DNA of 64,000 nt from Ophioderma brevispina (taxonomy: Eukaryota; Echinodermata; Ophiuroidea; Amphilepidida; Ophiodermatidae), in assembly GCA_023653785.1 (NCBI GenBank), contig JAMKCH010035767.1:1-64000 (forward strand). Reading direction: 5' to 3'. A program made the translations under genes and the position numbers. A model generated the notes under the pieces. It made no database searches, was not told the origin of the DNA, and saw only the letters and a program-made list of their open reading frames with translations. Shown here one piece after another: positions 10,818 to 23,000 of the stretch; position 1 is the first letter of the stretch, and each line of letters starts with the position of its first letter.

Positions 10818-11563
10818 ATTCTGATTTAAAACCCTATTATATGAACTGACATTATTCTTATTACAAATCCTAGATACTCATTTATAGGCGATAATTATCA
10901 ATTTAGTACCCACCTGAAATCCGAATTGGACGTTTTGAAGTTTTTCTGATTTCATCTAATAGCCTTCAACAAAGAAAGCCATTTATGTCCACATGCACTC
11001 AGCTTATTGCACAACATTGTATGCCTACCTCCCTGTGTGAAAAAATCTTCTTATCTTCAAAATAGATAAAGGCTGACTCAGGGATTTCGTGAAATGTCTA
11101 TTTTTGTGTAGTACGTGAAAATATCAACTAAAACTAAGATTGTCACCTAAAATACTCAATTCGTCCAAAGTTTGACACCGGAATCGGATTTATCGTTTCC
11201 ATGTAGCAAACATTTATTAATGTACAGTATAACATTGGCATAGGACCGGAATTTTTATAATCTAAGTCTTTATTTTCTGTAGGAATATACTTCAATTAAG
11301 CTCAGCTATTTCACACAGTGATTAGTATATTGTGGCAATTGCTTTCGGTAGTATGCAAAAAAAACAAACTATTTTTTTTGAAAAATGAGGGCGCCCTCCT
11401 TGGGAAATTCTCCTCTGAGTCACCGCAGAGCCTTATTAAAAACATTACTTTTAAGAGGCTTTCAAATTGAATGGTTCTTTCATCTGATGGGTTGTTCACA
11501 TACACCAAAACAACAAAACCCAAACAGCAATCATAAATAATAGTATAGACACCTCCCAGGAGA
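10818..11563. other. No recognisable feature
   Basis: AT-rich sequence with no supported gene or repeat. A 97-codon minus-strand ORF at 11,311-11,604 has no visible domain and runs into the tandem array to the right. Confidence 0.4.
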
Positions 11564-14390
11564 CGATGGCCCGTTACGTAATGACCTAAGTCATATCTGC
11601 ACATGTCCAGTTGTTTTGTTGACCTTTGGCCCTTAACGATGGCTCTTAGATTGGGGTTACTGTGGACACTTTTTCACTTTTCATTGAATGCCTCAAGATG
11701 GCATATCTATTAGGTCAATAAGCTTCTTTTATATTCTGCCCCCTAGATGAACCCCATTTTTGACCTTTGACCCCCCCATATTGTACATATAAGAAATAGA
11801 CGCTTTTCCCAGTGGTTCTTGGGAACACATTTGACATAAATATCTACTTTGGCTGATGACGTTATAGCGTTTTTGCATAATGGCCTTAATCATAGCTATT
11901 TGCATATTCTTACCGTGAGCCCTTGGGGCCAATATTTCTGTCACAGATGATTCGTCTCCCGCCATTATCCCGCAACTTTTGCACAGACATCACCTATCGA
12001 AGTTTTTAGCCTGCATTTTGAGATATAGCATTTTTGCATATTAATTACATAATGCGCCATTTTGAATGTTTTATGGAGTTCCGATACGATTATATTCTGT
12101 GTACATACGCTTGATACACTGAACCAAAACATGCTCATGCATAATTTTCAGCATGTAGTGCACCTTATCCTGTAGATGCATAGGCTTCCCAAAGATTTTT
12201 GATTTTTGCGACCTCCTATCGCACCCTATACGGAGAGGTCAAAGGTTCAAATCGTATGTACCGTCCCCTGAATGTAGCTGGTCAGTGGTTCTTCTGAGAC
12301 CGATGTCTTAGCTCAATATCCGCCCCTGCCGTTTGGCATAAAAGGCGAAAAAAGCGATGGTATGGAGAAGACAGTCAATGAACTAGACGACTTCAGGATC
12401 TATGCCAGAGCCTTAAATTTGAAATTATGCTGAAAACTTTAACGATGGGATTACAACGGAGATGTGGTAGAGGGGGGGACTTGTCTTTAACACATGTGTA
12501 TTTATCGCCTACAAGATGGCAAGTACAATAGAGTAGGCCAATTATGACGTTCTTTAATATTTGACCCTAGATGACCGACCCCATTTTGGGGGGACATTTG
12601 CCCCACATCGTGCACATAGTAATAGGGGCCTTTCCCAGTGGTTCTTGCTGACACATTGGAACATAATGTATATCTATCTACTTTGGTTGACGAGTTATAA
12701 ATAGCGTTTTTTGCATATTAATTAGTTCATTTGCATATCTTACGTGAACCATGGGGCCAATATCTGTCACATGATGCCTCGACATTATCCGATCCGCAAC
12801 TTTTGCACAGACATCACCTATCAAAGTGTTATCGTTTTGAGATTAGCATTTTTTTTTTTGCATATTAATTAGATAATGCCGCCATTTTGAATGTTAATGA
12901 GTTTCCATATTAATTCCTGTGTACAAGCTGTGTACACTGACCATAGACGAAGGGCCCGCATGCGGAACTTTCTTATGTAGCGCACCTACATCTGTAGAAG
13001 GTAAGTAGCTCCAAAAGATTTTTGTTTTTGACCTCTAGTGACCCCCACGAGAGTCCAAAGGTCAAACTATGTACCCCCCTGATGTAGCTTGGTCGGTGGT
13101 TCTTTTCTCTGAACCTATTTTGGTCACATCGGCCCAGCCCCGTTTGGCGAAGAAGTGGAGAAGGAGGATGAGAAGGAGGAAGAAAAAACTAGCATCGATT
13201 GTGCTTTAGAAAGTACGAGTATATCATGCGGTTAATACTTGCACTGTCCATGTGAACCTTTGACCCCAATCTATTGTTACAGGCCCAACACAGCTACATG
13301 ATTTATGATTTAATTTCACTTTAAATGAGTTAAACTTATAAATGGGCATATAAAATATTATAATATAATCTAGTAACTAATATAAAAAGTAGACGACTCC
13401 ATGATACTATGGCCCGCGTATTTTTCAATTGACTTTGACCCTTTAACGATGCTCACAGAGCGGGGTCGCTGTGGAACTCTTTTTTCACTTCTCATTGAAT
13501 GCCTACACATGGCAGAGTAGATAGGTCCACTTAAATTCTTTTATATTTGACCCCTAGGATGACCCATTTTGCTTTTGACCCCTTATTGTGAACATAAGTA
13601 GAGCTTTTCCCAGTGGCTCTTGTTGAACACATTTGACATATATATCACTTTGGTTGCGGTATACGCGTTTTTTCTTTGCATATTAATCTGCTCATTTGCA
13701 TATTTTGCAAGTGACCCCTGGGGGCCAATATTCCATGTCCTCATGTTCGCTCGCATTATCCACACTTTTGCACAGACATCCTACCTATGTGTTAACGATT
13801 TTGAGATATAGCATTTTTGTCCATATTAATTTAGAACTTACATGTCGCCATTTTTCGCGCTGATTAACCTTAGACAGTTCCGATATTAATTCTTTCTACA
13901 AGCTGTATACACTGAACAAAAGACGATGCTCATGCGGAATGTCGTATGTCGCGCACCTAATCGGGAAGAAGTAGCCTCAAAAGATTTTTTTGTGTTTTGA
14001 CCTCCATTGACCCCCACGAGAGGTCAAAGGTCAAACTAGTTACAACACCCCTGTGTAGCTTGTGTCATGTTTCGTCTGACCAATCTTGTCAATATGGCCC
14101 AGCCGTTTGGTGGCACTAGTAAGCATTTTGAAGCAAGGACAAATGAAAGAAAGAAGAAGATAGAAAGCAACTAGGCATCGATTGTTCTTTAGACCAAGCA
14201 GCGGGTATATCATTCGCGGTTACCTAACTTGCAAACTGTCCATGTGACCCTCTTGCCCCCAATCTATTGTTACAGGTCCCGGTTGCAATGTATTTATGAA
14301 TTGAGTTAAACTTCTAAATTAGCATATAAAAATTATAATAATCATAAGTTACTAATATACAAACGAGACGACCCAGGATACTATGGGGAT
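11564..14390. repeat. Three-unit tandem array, ~0.8-1.0 kb unit
   Basis: Landmarks recur in the same order. CTTTTCCCAGTGGTTCTTG is near 11,800, 12,630 and 13,605. ACTTTTGCACAGACATC is near 11,970, 12,797 and 13,765. A GAGATATAGCATTTTTGCATATTAATT block and a CGCCATTTTGAATG block follow each. Units 2 and 3 end in a GAAGAAG-rich stretch (13,148-13,187; 14,140-14,165), an AGCATCGATTGTKCTTTAGA block and CAATCTATTGTTACAGG. Unit 1 seems truncated at its right end and unit 2 at its left. AGGTCA half-sites are frequent, including a perfect direct repeat AGGTCAAAGGTCA at 14,021-14,033 and its complement at 11,761-11,772. No coding potential was seen. It is probably a repeated non-autonomous element. 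Confidence 0.85.
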
Positions 14391-14931
14391 ACCGCTATGA
14401 ATTCAGGTATGTGTTTGTTCTGTTTTCTATGCATTGGCTTATAGATCTGTAATGTATTTTACATCTCACAATCGAACTGCTATTATTAATTCTGGACGTC
14501 TTCTAACTCCTCAAAATCATTGCATTTTGCATTGAAAGAATGTTATTTTTATTCGCAAGATTTCTTTTATAATTCTGTATAAAGGTCCCCTTATCACACA
14601 CCCTGCATCACACACTGTTTTTACCTTCAAATTGCATCTTCATTAAATATGGCCAAATCTAAACAACGCGATACATGTTTCAGCAGCTGATTTTTAATGC
14701 AACTTTTATCATAATAAATATTATATATACTGCCAACTCTACAGTCAAATGTTTGAAATTCTTTGGATTATCATCAGGTGCTAGTTTGTGCAAATTTAAT
14801 CATGTTATTTCATATTCTATTCACAGCAAAGATATATAAAATCTACGTTCTTGGACTCGATTTTTTATAGAATCACGTATATAATAAACGGTAATGTATG
14901 ACCCTTTTAACACCAGAGGTGCAATGACAGA
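14391..14931. other. No recognisable feature
   Basis: AT-rich sequence between the 0.9-kb array and the ORF at 14,932. No repeat or coding signal was recognised. Confidence 0.4.
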
Positions 14932-15420
14932 ATGACATCTCTGAATCTTTTCATAATTGTTATATTGGTGTTATCGAGAGGATATCGTAAACATGTGCAA
15001 AAATGGACTCTAGTTCATATGCTGTGTTTACACCCAGATAATTACCACATACCTCACCTACAATTATGTAAATTGAATAATTTCACAGTGTATAGCCGAC
15101 TTCTCATTGCGCATTACGTTAATCTGCTACCAAAGCCATGCGCCATTCTTGGTACTGCAAACAAGGCTTGCCGATTTTTGCAACGACATACACATTGGCC
15201 GTGCAAATGCATTCTCTTTCATGAAACGGGGAATTCCTCTGACAATTCTTGTATGGACTATATCGTCTGTCTTGCTTACACCGTTAGGTTTCCAACAAAT
15301 GTAAAAGAAATAGCGTTAAACTCACAGACTTACTTTGATGATATTAGTGCGAAAATGAAGGTGTATCAGTTTGAAACTAAAAAGTTGGTTTTATTTTTTT
15401 TTCAGTACTTATGTAAATAA
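14932..15420 (+). CDS. Unidentified 162-codon ORF
   Basis: One of the longest ORFs in the window that is not low complexity. The N-terminus has a short hydrophobic stretch (LNLFIIVILVLS, residues 4-15) that could act as a signal peptide or membrane anchor. Nine cysteines are scattered (for example WPCKCILF). No family is recognised. The upstream sequence shows no obvious promoter, and codon use looks no different from flanking noncoding DNA. It ends in an F-rich run fed by a poly-T stretch. A chance ORF is at least as likely as a gene or exon. Confidence 0.15.
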   Translation: MTSLNLFIIVILVLSRGYRKHVQKWTLVHMLCLHPDNYHIPHLQLCKLNNFTVYSRLLIAHYVNLLPKPCAILGTANKACRFLQRHTHWPCKCILFHETGNSSDNSCMDYIVCLAYTVRFPTNVKEIALNSQTYFDDISAKMKVYQFETKKLVLFFFQYLCK

Positions 15421-16138
15421 ATACATGCTCTATCATTACTAACTTTTGGTGGTGCATTCATCTTTATTCTAACAACAAGTTTGAATTATTTGATACATCG
15501 ATTTAGAGTTTTCCTTGTTGTATATTTAACCTCATAACTTCAGAAATCATTGAATATTAAAGAAACAAGCAACTTGGGCCTCATCCTGAAGTATGTGGTA
15601 TGCCGTACTTTCACGGAGTGATTTTGTTTTTTCTTTTCATTCACTATAACGATTGTTGTTGTTAAATGTAATGCATGAAGAAACCACATAATTATAGAAT
15701 TGTGGTAGTTTTCTCCTTTTTGGAGAATTTTGTAAATTTCTAATTAATCCTTTGGAATACCTAATTCCGAACCCTTTCTGAATCGTTTTTTCACCAATAT
15801 GCTCTCACGTTTTGGTTTAAATTTTCGACATGGGTTAATTTTTCTGGATTAAGCTGGATTACCGGGCCGTGTTCACAATCGATAGAACTCTTCTTCTACA
15901 TTGCTGCCTGTAGGAATAACTTGTCACTAAAATGAGGAAATAGATAAGTGTTAATTCATCTGGTGTACTCTTATTATAATTAGTCCAAACATAATTGTTT
16001 AGGAAACATCCAGGCATTCTGCACTGTACAACCTTGGGTTTAAGTTTTTGTAACCGTGTCCATATCTGTGGATGTGCGTCTTGTGTTTGGGCATCGCACA
16101 AAACAAACCCTATACAAATTCAAAAGGTACCATTAACA
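15421..16138. other. No recognisable feature
   Basis: AT-rich noncoding sequence. Overlapping 80-103 codon ORFs at its right end carry no domain. Confidence 0.4.
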
Positions 16139-16162
16139 GGGGGGGGGGGGGGGGGGGGGGGG
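16139..16162. repeat. Poly-G run (24 G)
   Basis: An uninterrupted run of 24 G follows AACA. It creates a Gly tract in an otherwise undistinguished ORF. Lengths of such runs are unreliable in long-read data. Confidence 0.9.
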
Positions 16163-16690
16163 TGCCCGTTTTTGGAGGACTCCGTTTTACCGATTGCCCC
16201 ATGTGCATCTGTTAAATGGGACCCAAAACGGCGACTCCTGTTATTTTTCTCTCTTTCAGAATTAATCCCCACTTTAAGGGATTTAACGGTGATTACAATG
16301 GCGTAAACTCAAAGCTGCAATTCAAAGAACATGACATACATATTCGCGCATATCTATGCACAAACTCAAACGCACATAACGCACACTCTACTACATCTGA
16401 CACACCACACACAACAATACTGATAAATTGGCCTACCACTTGCTACAATCAAATGCAACAAAACTCAGCCCGTGCATTAAACTAAGCCTGGATTTGTTAG
16501 AATTAATATTTTATTTTGAAAATCGATCGATTGTGGGTGCTTTACACACTGATTCTGATAAAAAAATTGGGGGGGTCCCCCATTTTTTGGGTCCCCCGTT
16601 TTACCCTGTTTTACAGATTACCCTAGGGCAATCTGTAAAACTTAGACTCCAAAACGGGAAAACCCTAAAAGACACCCTACAAAATGAAAA
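16163..16690. mobile_element. Inverted-repeat sequence with near-perfect 34-bp palindrome
   Basis: At 16,608-16,641 GTTTTACAGATTACCC is followed by TAGG-centred bases and GGGCAATCTGTAAAAC, a palindrome with one mismatched pair. A weaker stem extends outward to about 16,580 and 16,675, with CCCCCGTTTT facing AAAACGGG. A related block (CCCGTTTTTGGAGGACTCCGT, then TTTTACCGATTGCCCC) lies at 16,166-16,201 in the opposite sense to 16,625-16,665. The whole may be a hairpin MITE whose inner end is the palindrome. Boundaries are uncertain. Confidence 0.5.
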
Positions 16691-17435
16691 AATCCCTGCA
16701 AGTACGAACCCAATCGGAGTTGTCCTTTGTTATTTATATCAACTGAATGATTTAAAAACAAAGATAAAGCTTTAATGTCCACCGATCGTCTGACTTTTGA
16801 TTCGCAACACTGTGTGCTATCTCATGGAGCAGAATAGCAGATGGCTTGTTGAGCCCTATGTGTTTGGGCCCGTCTACATGCGTTTAAGACCAAGTGTATT
16901 CTGGAATCCAAGTACAATTATCCTTGTAGTTATGTATTTATGTTAAAGTAGAAAATGAGTCCATTTTGAGGGGGGGTATCCATTCATGATCAAATCTATC
17001 CTAATTTATGGGAACTAAAGCGATATATTAAAACTTTAAAACGACACACTCAACACATTTGTTGTTGTATAGTGTCATAGATAAACACCTCTCACCTTTA
17101 AAATTCAAAACTTCTGAAACATACACCCCAAAAAATTATCACATTCCTAAAAGGTTAAAATTTAACCAGATCGGTATCCTTCAGGAACTTTATCACCTGA
17201 AGAGGCCTAATCTTTGCAATTGTTTTCAAATCTGGGACGGCTTCTATTACTTCTCCGATCATAAGCGCATAATCAACGCACTGAATATAAAGCGTTTTCA
17301 CAAGAACGGCACAATCACAATGAATACACCGAGGACCGGCTCACCTCTAAGCAAACAAGGCGAACTCTATTTACACGATGTTGCAAAAATATGTCCCCGA
17401 CGAATGTCGCGACACTAACAATGCGATAAATGCAA
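16691..17435. other. No recognisable feature
   Basis: AT-rich sequence. A 119-codon ORF at 17,059-17,418 has no recognised domain, though its right end abuts the C-rich tract. No repeat was identified. Confidence 0.35.
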
Positions 17436-17752
17436 CTACAACACCCCACCCCCTCCGCAACAACCCACAGCACCCCATCCCCAACAACACCCTGCAACCC
17501 AACACACACCCACCCTCTCCAAACCTCCAACCCCACCCCTCCTTAACCGCCCTCAACCCCCACCCCTCAACACCCCCCCTAACACCCTTCCCAGCACCCC
17601 GCCCACACCCCTGCACTCCCCTCCAGCCCCCGCCACACCACCGTCCCTAACAGCCCATGCAACACCCCTCGCTCGCCACAAACCCTGCCACAAACCCACC
17701 CCTCCCACAACTACCTAAACCCCTCCCCACACCCCCAGCCCTCCCCTTAAAT
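17436..17752. repeat. C/A-rich tract almost lacking G
   Basis: About 315 bases made mostly of C and A (ACCCC, CAACA, CCTCC words) with very few G and no fixed repeat unit. Composition switches abruptly at both edges. It behaves like low-quality consensus or a strongly strand-asymmetric low-complexity tract, not like coding DNA. ORFs through it read as P/H/T/N-rich filler. Confidence 0.75.
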
Positions 17753-19299
17753 GGTCCTCAACTGTAGCGAATTTTGCCTACCCACTGGCCCGTTCATGGA
17801 TACAGCATTAAGTCGCACATTTAATTCGCTCATTTGCTCCCCTAAGCTTCATATCTTGCCATTACTTTCAATCGCTAAAAAATTGCCCCCATGAGAGGCT
17901 TTCATGCAGCGCAGGAGTTTTGAGTATCCAATGTACAGTGTCAAAAAATATAGCAATTGCGCTGATTTTTGCATATTAGTAGCCATTGTGCATACTCAAT
18001 TTGACCTAAATACGTTCAAAATCTAAACAATCGGGGGTGTCGAGAACTCCTCAGCCTGTTTGAATTTTGCTGATGGGAAACCAATGTGGCTGGAATAGAT
18101 TGGTTGGATTGACTACCATCATACAAATTTGATCAGAAACAATTTTGTTATATTTCTGGTTGTATTCAATTTTTCATCACCCAAAATTGATAATTCAAAC
18201 TTTCCAGTGTCTTTGACTAGATTTATAATTGGAATTGAAACGTTGATACAACTAGATTTGTCACCATTGTTGACAATTTGAATTCTTGTGGGTAACAAAT
18301 TGGACATCATAGCAAATAAAAAAAAATTGTGGCATGAAAAAAAATTTTTTAGGTTTTTTCTTTTTTTAAATTTCAGATATGAACATTTTGTGGCGGCCAC
18401 AATCATTTTTTGACCCATGTCCAGGTGGATCTGACAGTTAGCGAGGGTTTTGAGTTCCATTTATTTTGTCCTGAATATGGTCGACAAATCCTGATCCGCG
18501 GCTGTGAAAATCTTTCAGATCGAACCTTCATTTCCTTTCTGTGAACAGAATTCTCATTTTTTTCCACAGCATACAAAGTCAAATATGCAGATCACTAAAA
18601 CTCAACTCTGCGTCAGTTTTTTGTAAACCGGTTCAGGGTCAAATTTGTGTTTTTTCAATGGTCATTTCTATTCAGTCAGATCATGTAATTTAAGAGACAT
18701 CGCTAAATCAAAGTCAACTTGGTGAAATGGTGACATTGAATTTATATTCCAGCTCTACCACACTTTGATTTGGGCTTTTTGTGTTCATCAGTTTCCTATC
18801 TGTATTGGCGCAAGATTTCTCAGAGTTGAACTTCCCCTTTTTTTTTTGTGAACAACATTTTGATTTTACTGTACAATGGGTTTGCCATATTTCACACTGG
18901 GTGTTAAGCCGAAATCGAACTTATACATCTGGACTACCGTGACGTTAGCGTATACTATTTTCAACTTGAACTGTTAAAGTTGTCCCAAAAGAAAAAAAAA
19001 ATCTCCACTATATTGTCAGTTTGTTACATCTTCTAAATATTTTCCCTTGAAGTCGCCCTGATATTAGTTAAACTGAGTTGTAAGAATATAACATCGGCTG
19101 GAATTAGGTGAAACTAGTATTGTGTTCCATGTGATTATTCAACAATTAACTACCATGTCAAAGGAGGACGGCCTAAATATGTAGAAGTATCCTTGAATGC
19201 ATTTTATATTGATAAACTGCCACAGAAACTAGAATTTCCGGTGTTCTTCCGCTTCGCGCATCAGCTATGCTGTTCAAGAATAAGCTGTGGGCCGCCCTC
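17753..19299. other. Noncoding, with a weak ~310-bp direct repeat
   Basis: No gene is supported. Two stretches near 18,510-18,600 and 18,815-18,905 share TTTCTBAGA-like, GAAC-TTC and TTTGTGAACARMATT blocks in order, hinting at an old tandem duplication of about 300 bases. The similarity is patchy. Confidence 0.35.
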
Positions 19300-19560
19300 A
19301 TGAACTTTGACCCTGGCACATGATCTTTGACCTCAACATACGAGGATCGCATGGTGCACCTAGACCCAAGGTTGGTTCCAAGTGAGTTTTCAATTAGGTC
19401 AATTTTACCCCATGTTTTCAACTTGACCTGCGCCATGACTTTGACGTTTTCAACATGACCTTTGACCTCATCACATCGTGGGATCCCTTGTGCACCCATG
19501 ACCGAAGTTTGTTCCAATTGAAGTTAACTTTTCAATTGAGGTCAATTTAAAAACCTCTAA
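19300..19560. repeat. Two-unit repeat with TGACCTTTGACCTCA motif
   Basis: Two units of about 135 bases are visible. Both carry TGAYCTTTGACCTCA (19,321-19,335; 19,456-19,470), then a GGATC-GTGCACC block, then GACCSAAGKTTGTTCCAA and a TTTTCAATTRAGGTCAATTT block. The motif TGACCTTTGACC is two AGGTCA half-sites in tandem, as in the array at 11.6-14.4 kb. This looks like part of a dispersed tandem-type repeat rather than a single regulatory site. Confidence 0.7.
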
Positions 19561-19599
19561 TTTATGACCCACACATACCACACGCATAACGAATTGAAC

Positions 19600-20035
19600 A
19601 GGGCGCTATAGTGATACTCTCTAGTTGAAAGAGCTTGAAATTCACAAAGAAATAGAATTGGAGAAATTAGTAGATGGAACAAAACCAAAGAAATCAAATT
19701 CAGAAAGACAGAAAAGAAAGGAAATTGATTAGAAAGGAACAATTGCAAATGCAACACTGAAAAGAGAATGCAACAAAAGAGATGGAATTGGCGCTAATTG
19801 TCGAAGAAGACATCGACTTAGAAAGAAGGAAAAGTTGCGCAAAATGAGATGAACAAAAGGAAATGGAATGCAGATAAACAAAAAGAGCTTGAAGCTCAAC
19901 TCGAGTTAGAAAAAATGAAACAACAGGCTACTCATCAGACTCTTCAAGCCCTCTGGATTTTGATGCTGCGACAAATATTCGCCTGGTTTCTAAATTCCCT
20001 CCAACTTTCCCATCAATTACCTTCCCATTCATCTT
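19600..20035 (+). pseudogene. Retroelement gag fragment
   Basis: The 5' part encodes a K/E/Q-rich, likely coiled-coil segment (for example KQKELEAQLELEKMKQQA, within 19,870-19,930). After a one-base shift, 19,957-20,003 reads FDAATNIRLVSKFPP. That combination matches, from memory, the N-terminal gag of LTR retrotransposons in invertebrates, where a charged coiled coil precedes a conserved 'xxIRLVPxF' step. Upstream frames in 19,620-19,860 are also K/E/R-rich but broken. The expected continuation of gag is lost at about 20,030, where the anomalous G/C-biased region starts. The assignment to Ty3/Gypsy or BEL is not settled. Confidence 0.6.
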
Positions 20036-20039
20036 CGTA

Positions 20040-23000
20040 AGCTCTACGCCTGCACCCCAATACCGGACACCATCTCCATCCGACAATCCGAGTGCCGCGA
20101 ACCTGACTCCTGCCGCCTAGGACGTGTAAGTTGCTCCCCCGCCTCTCTCGATTACTGTGGTGTAGGAGTAAATCGGTCTATCCCGGCCGAATCCTCCTAC
20201 GATGGTCTGGCACTGAGATAATCTTAATAACGAGGAGGAAGCAGGAATCGCGATCACCGGAAATTACATATCTCTCTTCCCCCCGGAGGGTGTTAATGAG
20301 AGTGCTGATTAAGGGTAGTGGAGCAGGTGCTGAGGCGGGATTACCATGCTAATAGTGGCGAGGCGGGTGTGCGCTCAATAGGAGGTTTGAGGAGAAACAT
20401 AGCGCCATCTTGCTCGCCCATTTGCCAGCTGCGGATTTCAACTGGGGGCTGCTAACGAGGGTACTAAAGAGGAGACGGATAAAAAAAAGAGTGTGGCGAA
20501 GGAGGGGAAAACCTAAACTCTAGGTGGGAATGCAGGGGTATGGCCTTCGTACTCGACCCGGTGGTGTCCAGTGTTAGATTTAAAAGATCTTGTGTAGGAT
20601 CTCAGGTTTGTCGAGGACTCGCTCCAGGCGGTCGTATAAAGGTTGGTGACCGGGACTACTGTCAAGTTAACCGTCGCGGTCTTTGTGCTCAGAAGGTGGT
20701 GTAATAATGAGGGGGGCGATCTGCATAAAGGGCACGGGAGTTCGGGCGTGGCTACCCCTCCAGGGGTAGCTTGGCTAGGGGTGAGGAAATTCGTTGGGTG
20801 AGATTCCTGTCGTGGAGGTTTCCACGTGTCCGCGTTTTGACGGTGTGGGGCTTGAGTTCCTTCGACGACGTAAGTAGGAAGTCGCTGAACGCTAAAGTGT
20901 TCCAAGGGTAAGAGATGCTGTCCTGCGGTGCTGTTGGACTTTATAGGGTTAGAAAGAAAGCTATGGTTTCACGTTATGCCGAGTTCAATTTCGGGGCGCA
21001 TACGCTGCGCCAGGGGTTCGTGTATTAGGAAGAAAAGGATTGAATCTTAGAAGCTTACGGACCCGAGGGCCTTACTGGAGTGAAGAAAAGAGTGGGGTGA
21101 GGCGTGACACTTCTAGCACATCTGCAGCGGCGCGGTCAGGGTGGGCATAGATTAGGGAAAAGGAATAAAGAGTTGCAATCTTTGAAGGTGCGAAGAGTCG
21201 GCGTGATTTATTGAAGATAAGTCTGTCGCAGCATTACCCTCCCCGTGATTTAACACCAGTGGGAGTAGCGCCAGTATAGATCCGCTCGTTATAAAGAGCT
21301 TAGTGCTTGTGGGAATAGAGAGGGGGGAAGGATTCGATGGAGACCAGAGTTAGAGGTCGGCGGGAGGGAAAGTCAACCGCGCAGTGACGGGTGGATGTGG
21401 GACTCTTAGGTAGTTTGCGTGCGTAACTATGTGGTTGTAGTCAATGTAAGGTAACGCTCTTGGTGGTCCTCGTGTGGAGGGTAGTGAAGGGATTGCGGTG
21501 CAAAACACGGGTCTTTGGGAAATAAGGGTAGATGAGTGGGGCCGGGGAGAAGGGTGTGGCGGACTGAAACGGTTGACCGGCACAGGGAAGGGAGGGGGAA
21601 GGGCAGACTGGTTAGCATAGCGGTGGCGCAGGCATAGAGCTGGTCCGAACAAAATGTGGTGTGAAGGAGCTGAAGCTAGGTGGGATAAGAACAGGAATAG
21701 AGAGTGGCCGGGTGAATTCTGTGTGTGGTCGTGGGAGTAAACTACTTAGCGATGCGACCAGACATCGTGTCGGGGTGAGACTCGGTAGTCGGTTGTTGTC
21801 GCGATTTTTGTGTAGGAGGAAATTTCTCGGGTAGTGACTGTAGGGATGGGCTGTTTTCGGGTAATGGCCTTAGACAGTGGGCGAGAGAAGGTGAGGGAGG
21901 AAGGTCAGTTATCATTCTTGTGGAGAGTATGTTAATAGCTGGGATCTAGCGCGGTAGGGTGTAAACATGCGGCGGGGTTGAGTGGAGGAGGACAGGAGTT
22001 AGAGAGCTGAACGATGGGGGGGAGGGGGCATCGGACCGGTCGTGGATCTGCCTGTAGCGAAACAACAAGTAAAGTGAATGACTGGGCGTTAAGCCGGATT
22101 ACGCGTACGCTTTAGAGAGAAAGTTTGGCAGCTAGTCAGATGACTGTAAAGCGGTTGGGTAGCCGGCCTAGGATAGATTACCAAGGCGCGTAGGCAGTAA
22201 ATGGAGGCAGGGAAAGGTCATCGGACGACTATTGTTGCGCTAGTTGAACGGGGAGGGAGGGGGGGTGTCGTTACATTTATGAAAGAAGGTCCAAGATATG
22301 TACTGGAGTTGCAATGACAGCGCAAGAGCAGAAGGTAAAAATGGCCAAAGGATGGAGGGTAAGCTGGGAAAAGTGAGGAGAAAAGAAGAGCGGAGGGGCT
22401 AATAAGCCTGGATAGCCTTGGGAGGCGAGTCGAAAATTGTGTGTTGGAAAGGGTGTACAATAGGGGGGGAACAGTCACTGAAATCGGGTTGAGCTAGGCG
22501 ATGTGATTGCGGGTGGATTGATGTGCCGGGTTGGTGGGGGAGAAGGAGTTAGGTGTGTTTCCATGGTAAGGCACGCATGCCAGGGATGGTGTTGCAGTTT
22601 AGGGCGAAGTTGAGGAGATAGGATGTAAGTGTTGCTAAATTGCGGGTTTGTCTGTCTTGGGTGGGCGGTTCACGTGCAAGGTGCCAAAGAGTGTTAGGGG
22701 CGGTATGGGGGTACCTGACGGAAGTTGGTAGGGTAGGTAGTAGTGTGGAATGAGAGGTCGATGGGTAAGGGGGGTGACAACCCCTCCCATCCGGGGGGGG
22801 AAGGTACTGGGAATGGATACAAGAAGAAGGTGGTTGGGTATAAGGGTGATGGACGTTTGATTTGTATCCCCCCAATGGGTAGAGGGAGAAGGGCATGGAA
22901 TAACTGCCCGACCATCGCCCGTGATCAAGATAGGGATTATCTTGCGAGTAATGGTGCCCTTGTCTTGAGTAATTGCAGGGGGGGGTAATGTACAAAGGTG

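Noticed and set aside
14021..14033. AGGTCAAAGGTCA as a functional nuclear-receptor enhancer
   Set aside because: It is one of many AGGTCA words spread through a tandem repeat with no adjacent promoter, so it is reported as a repeat property only.
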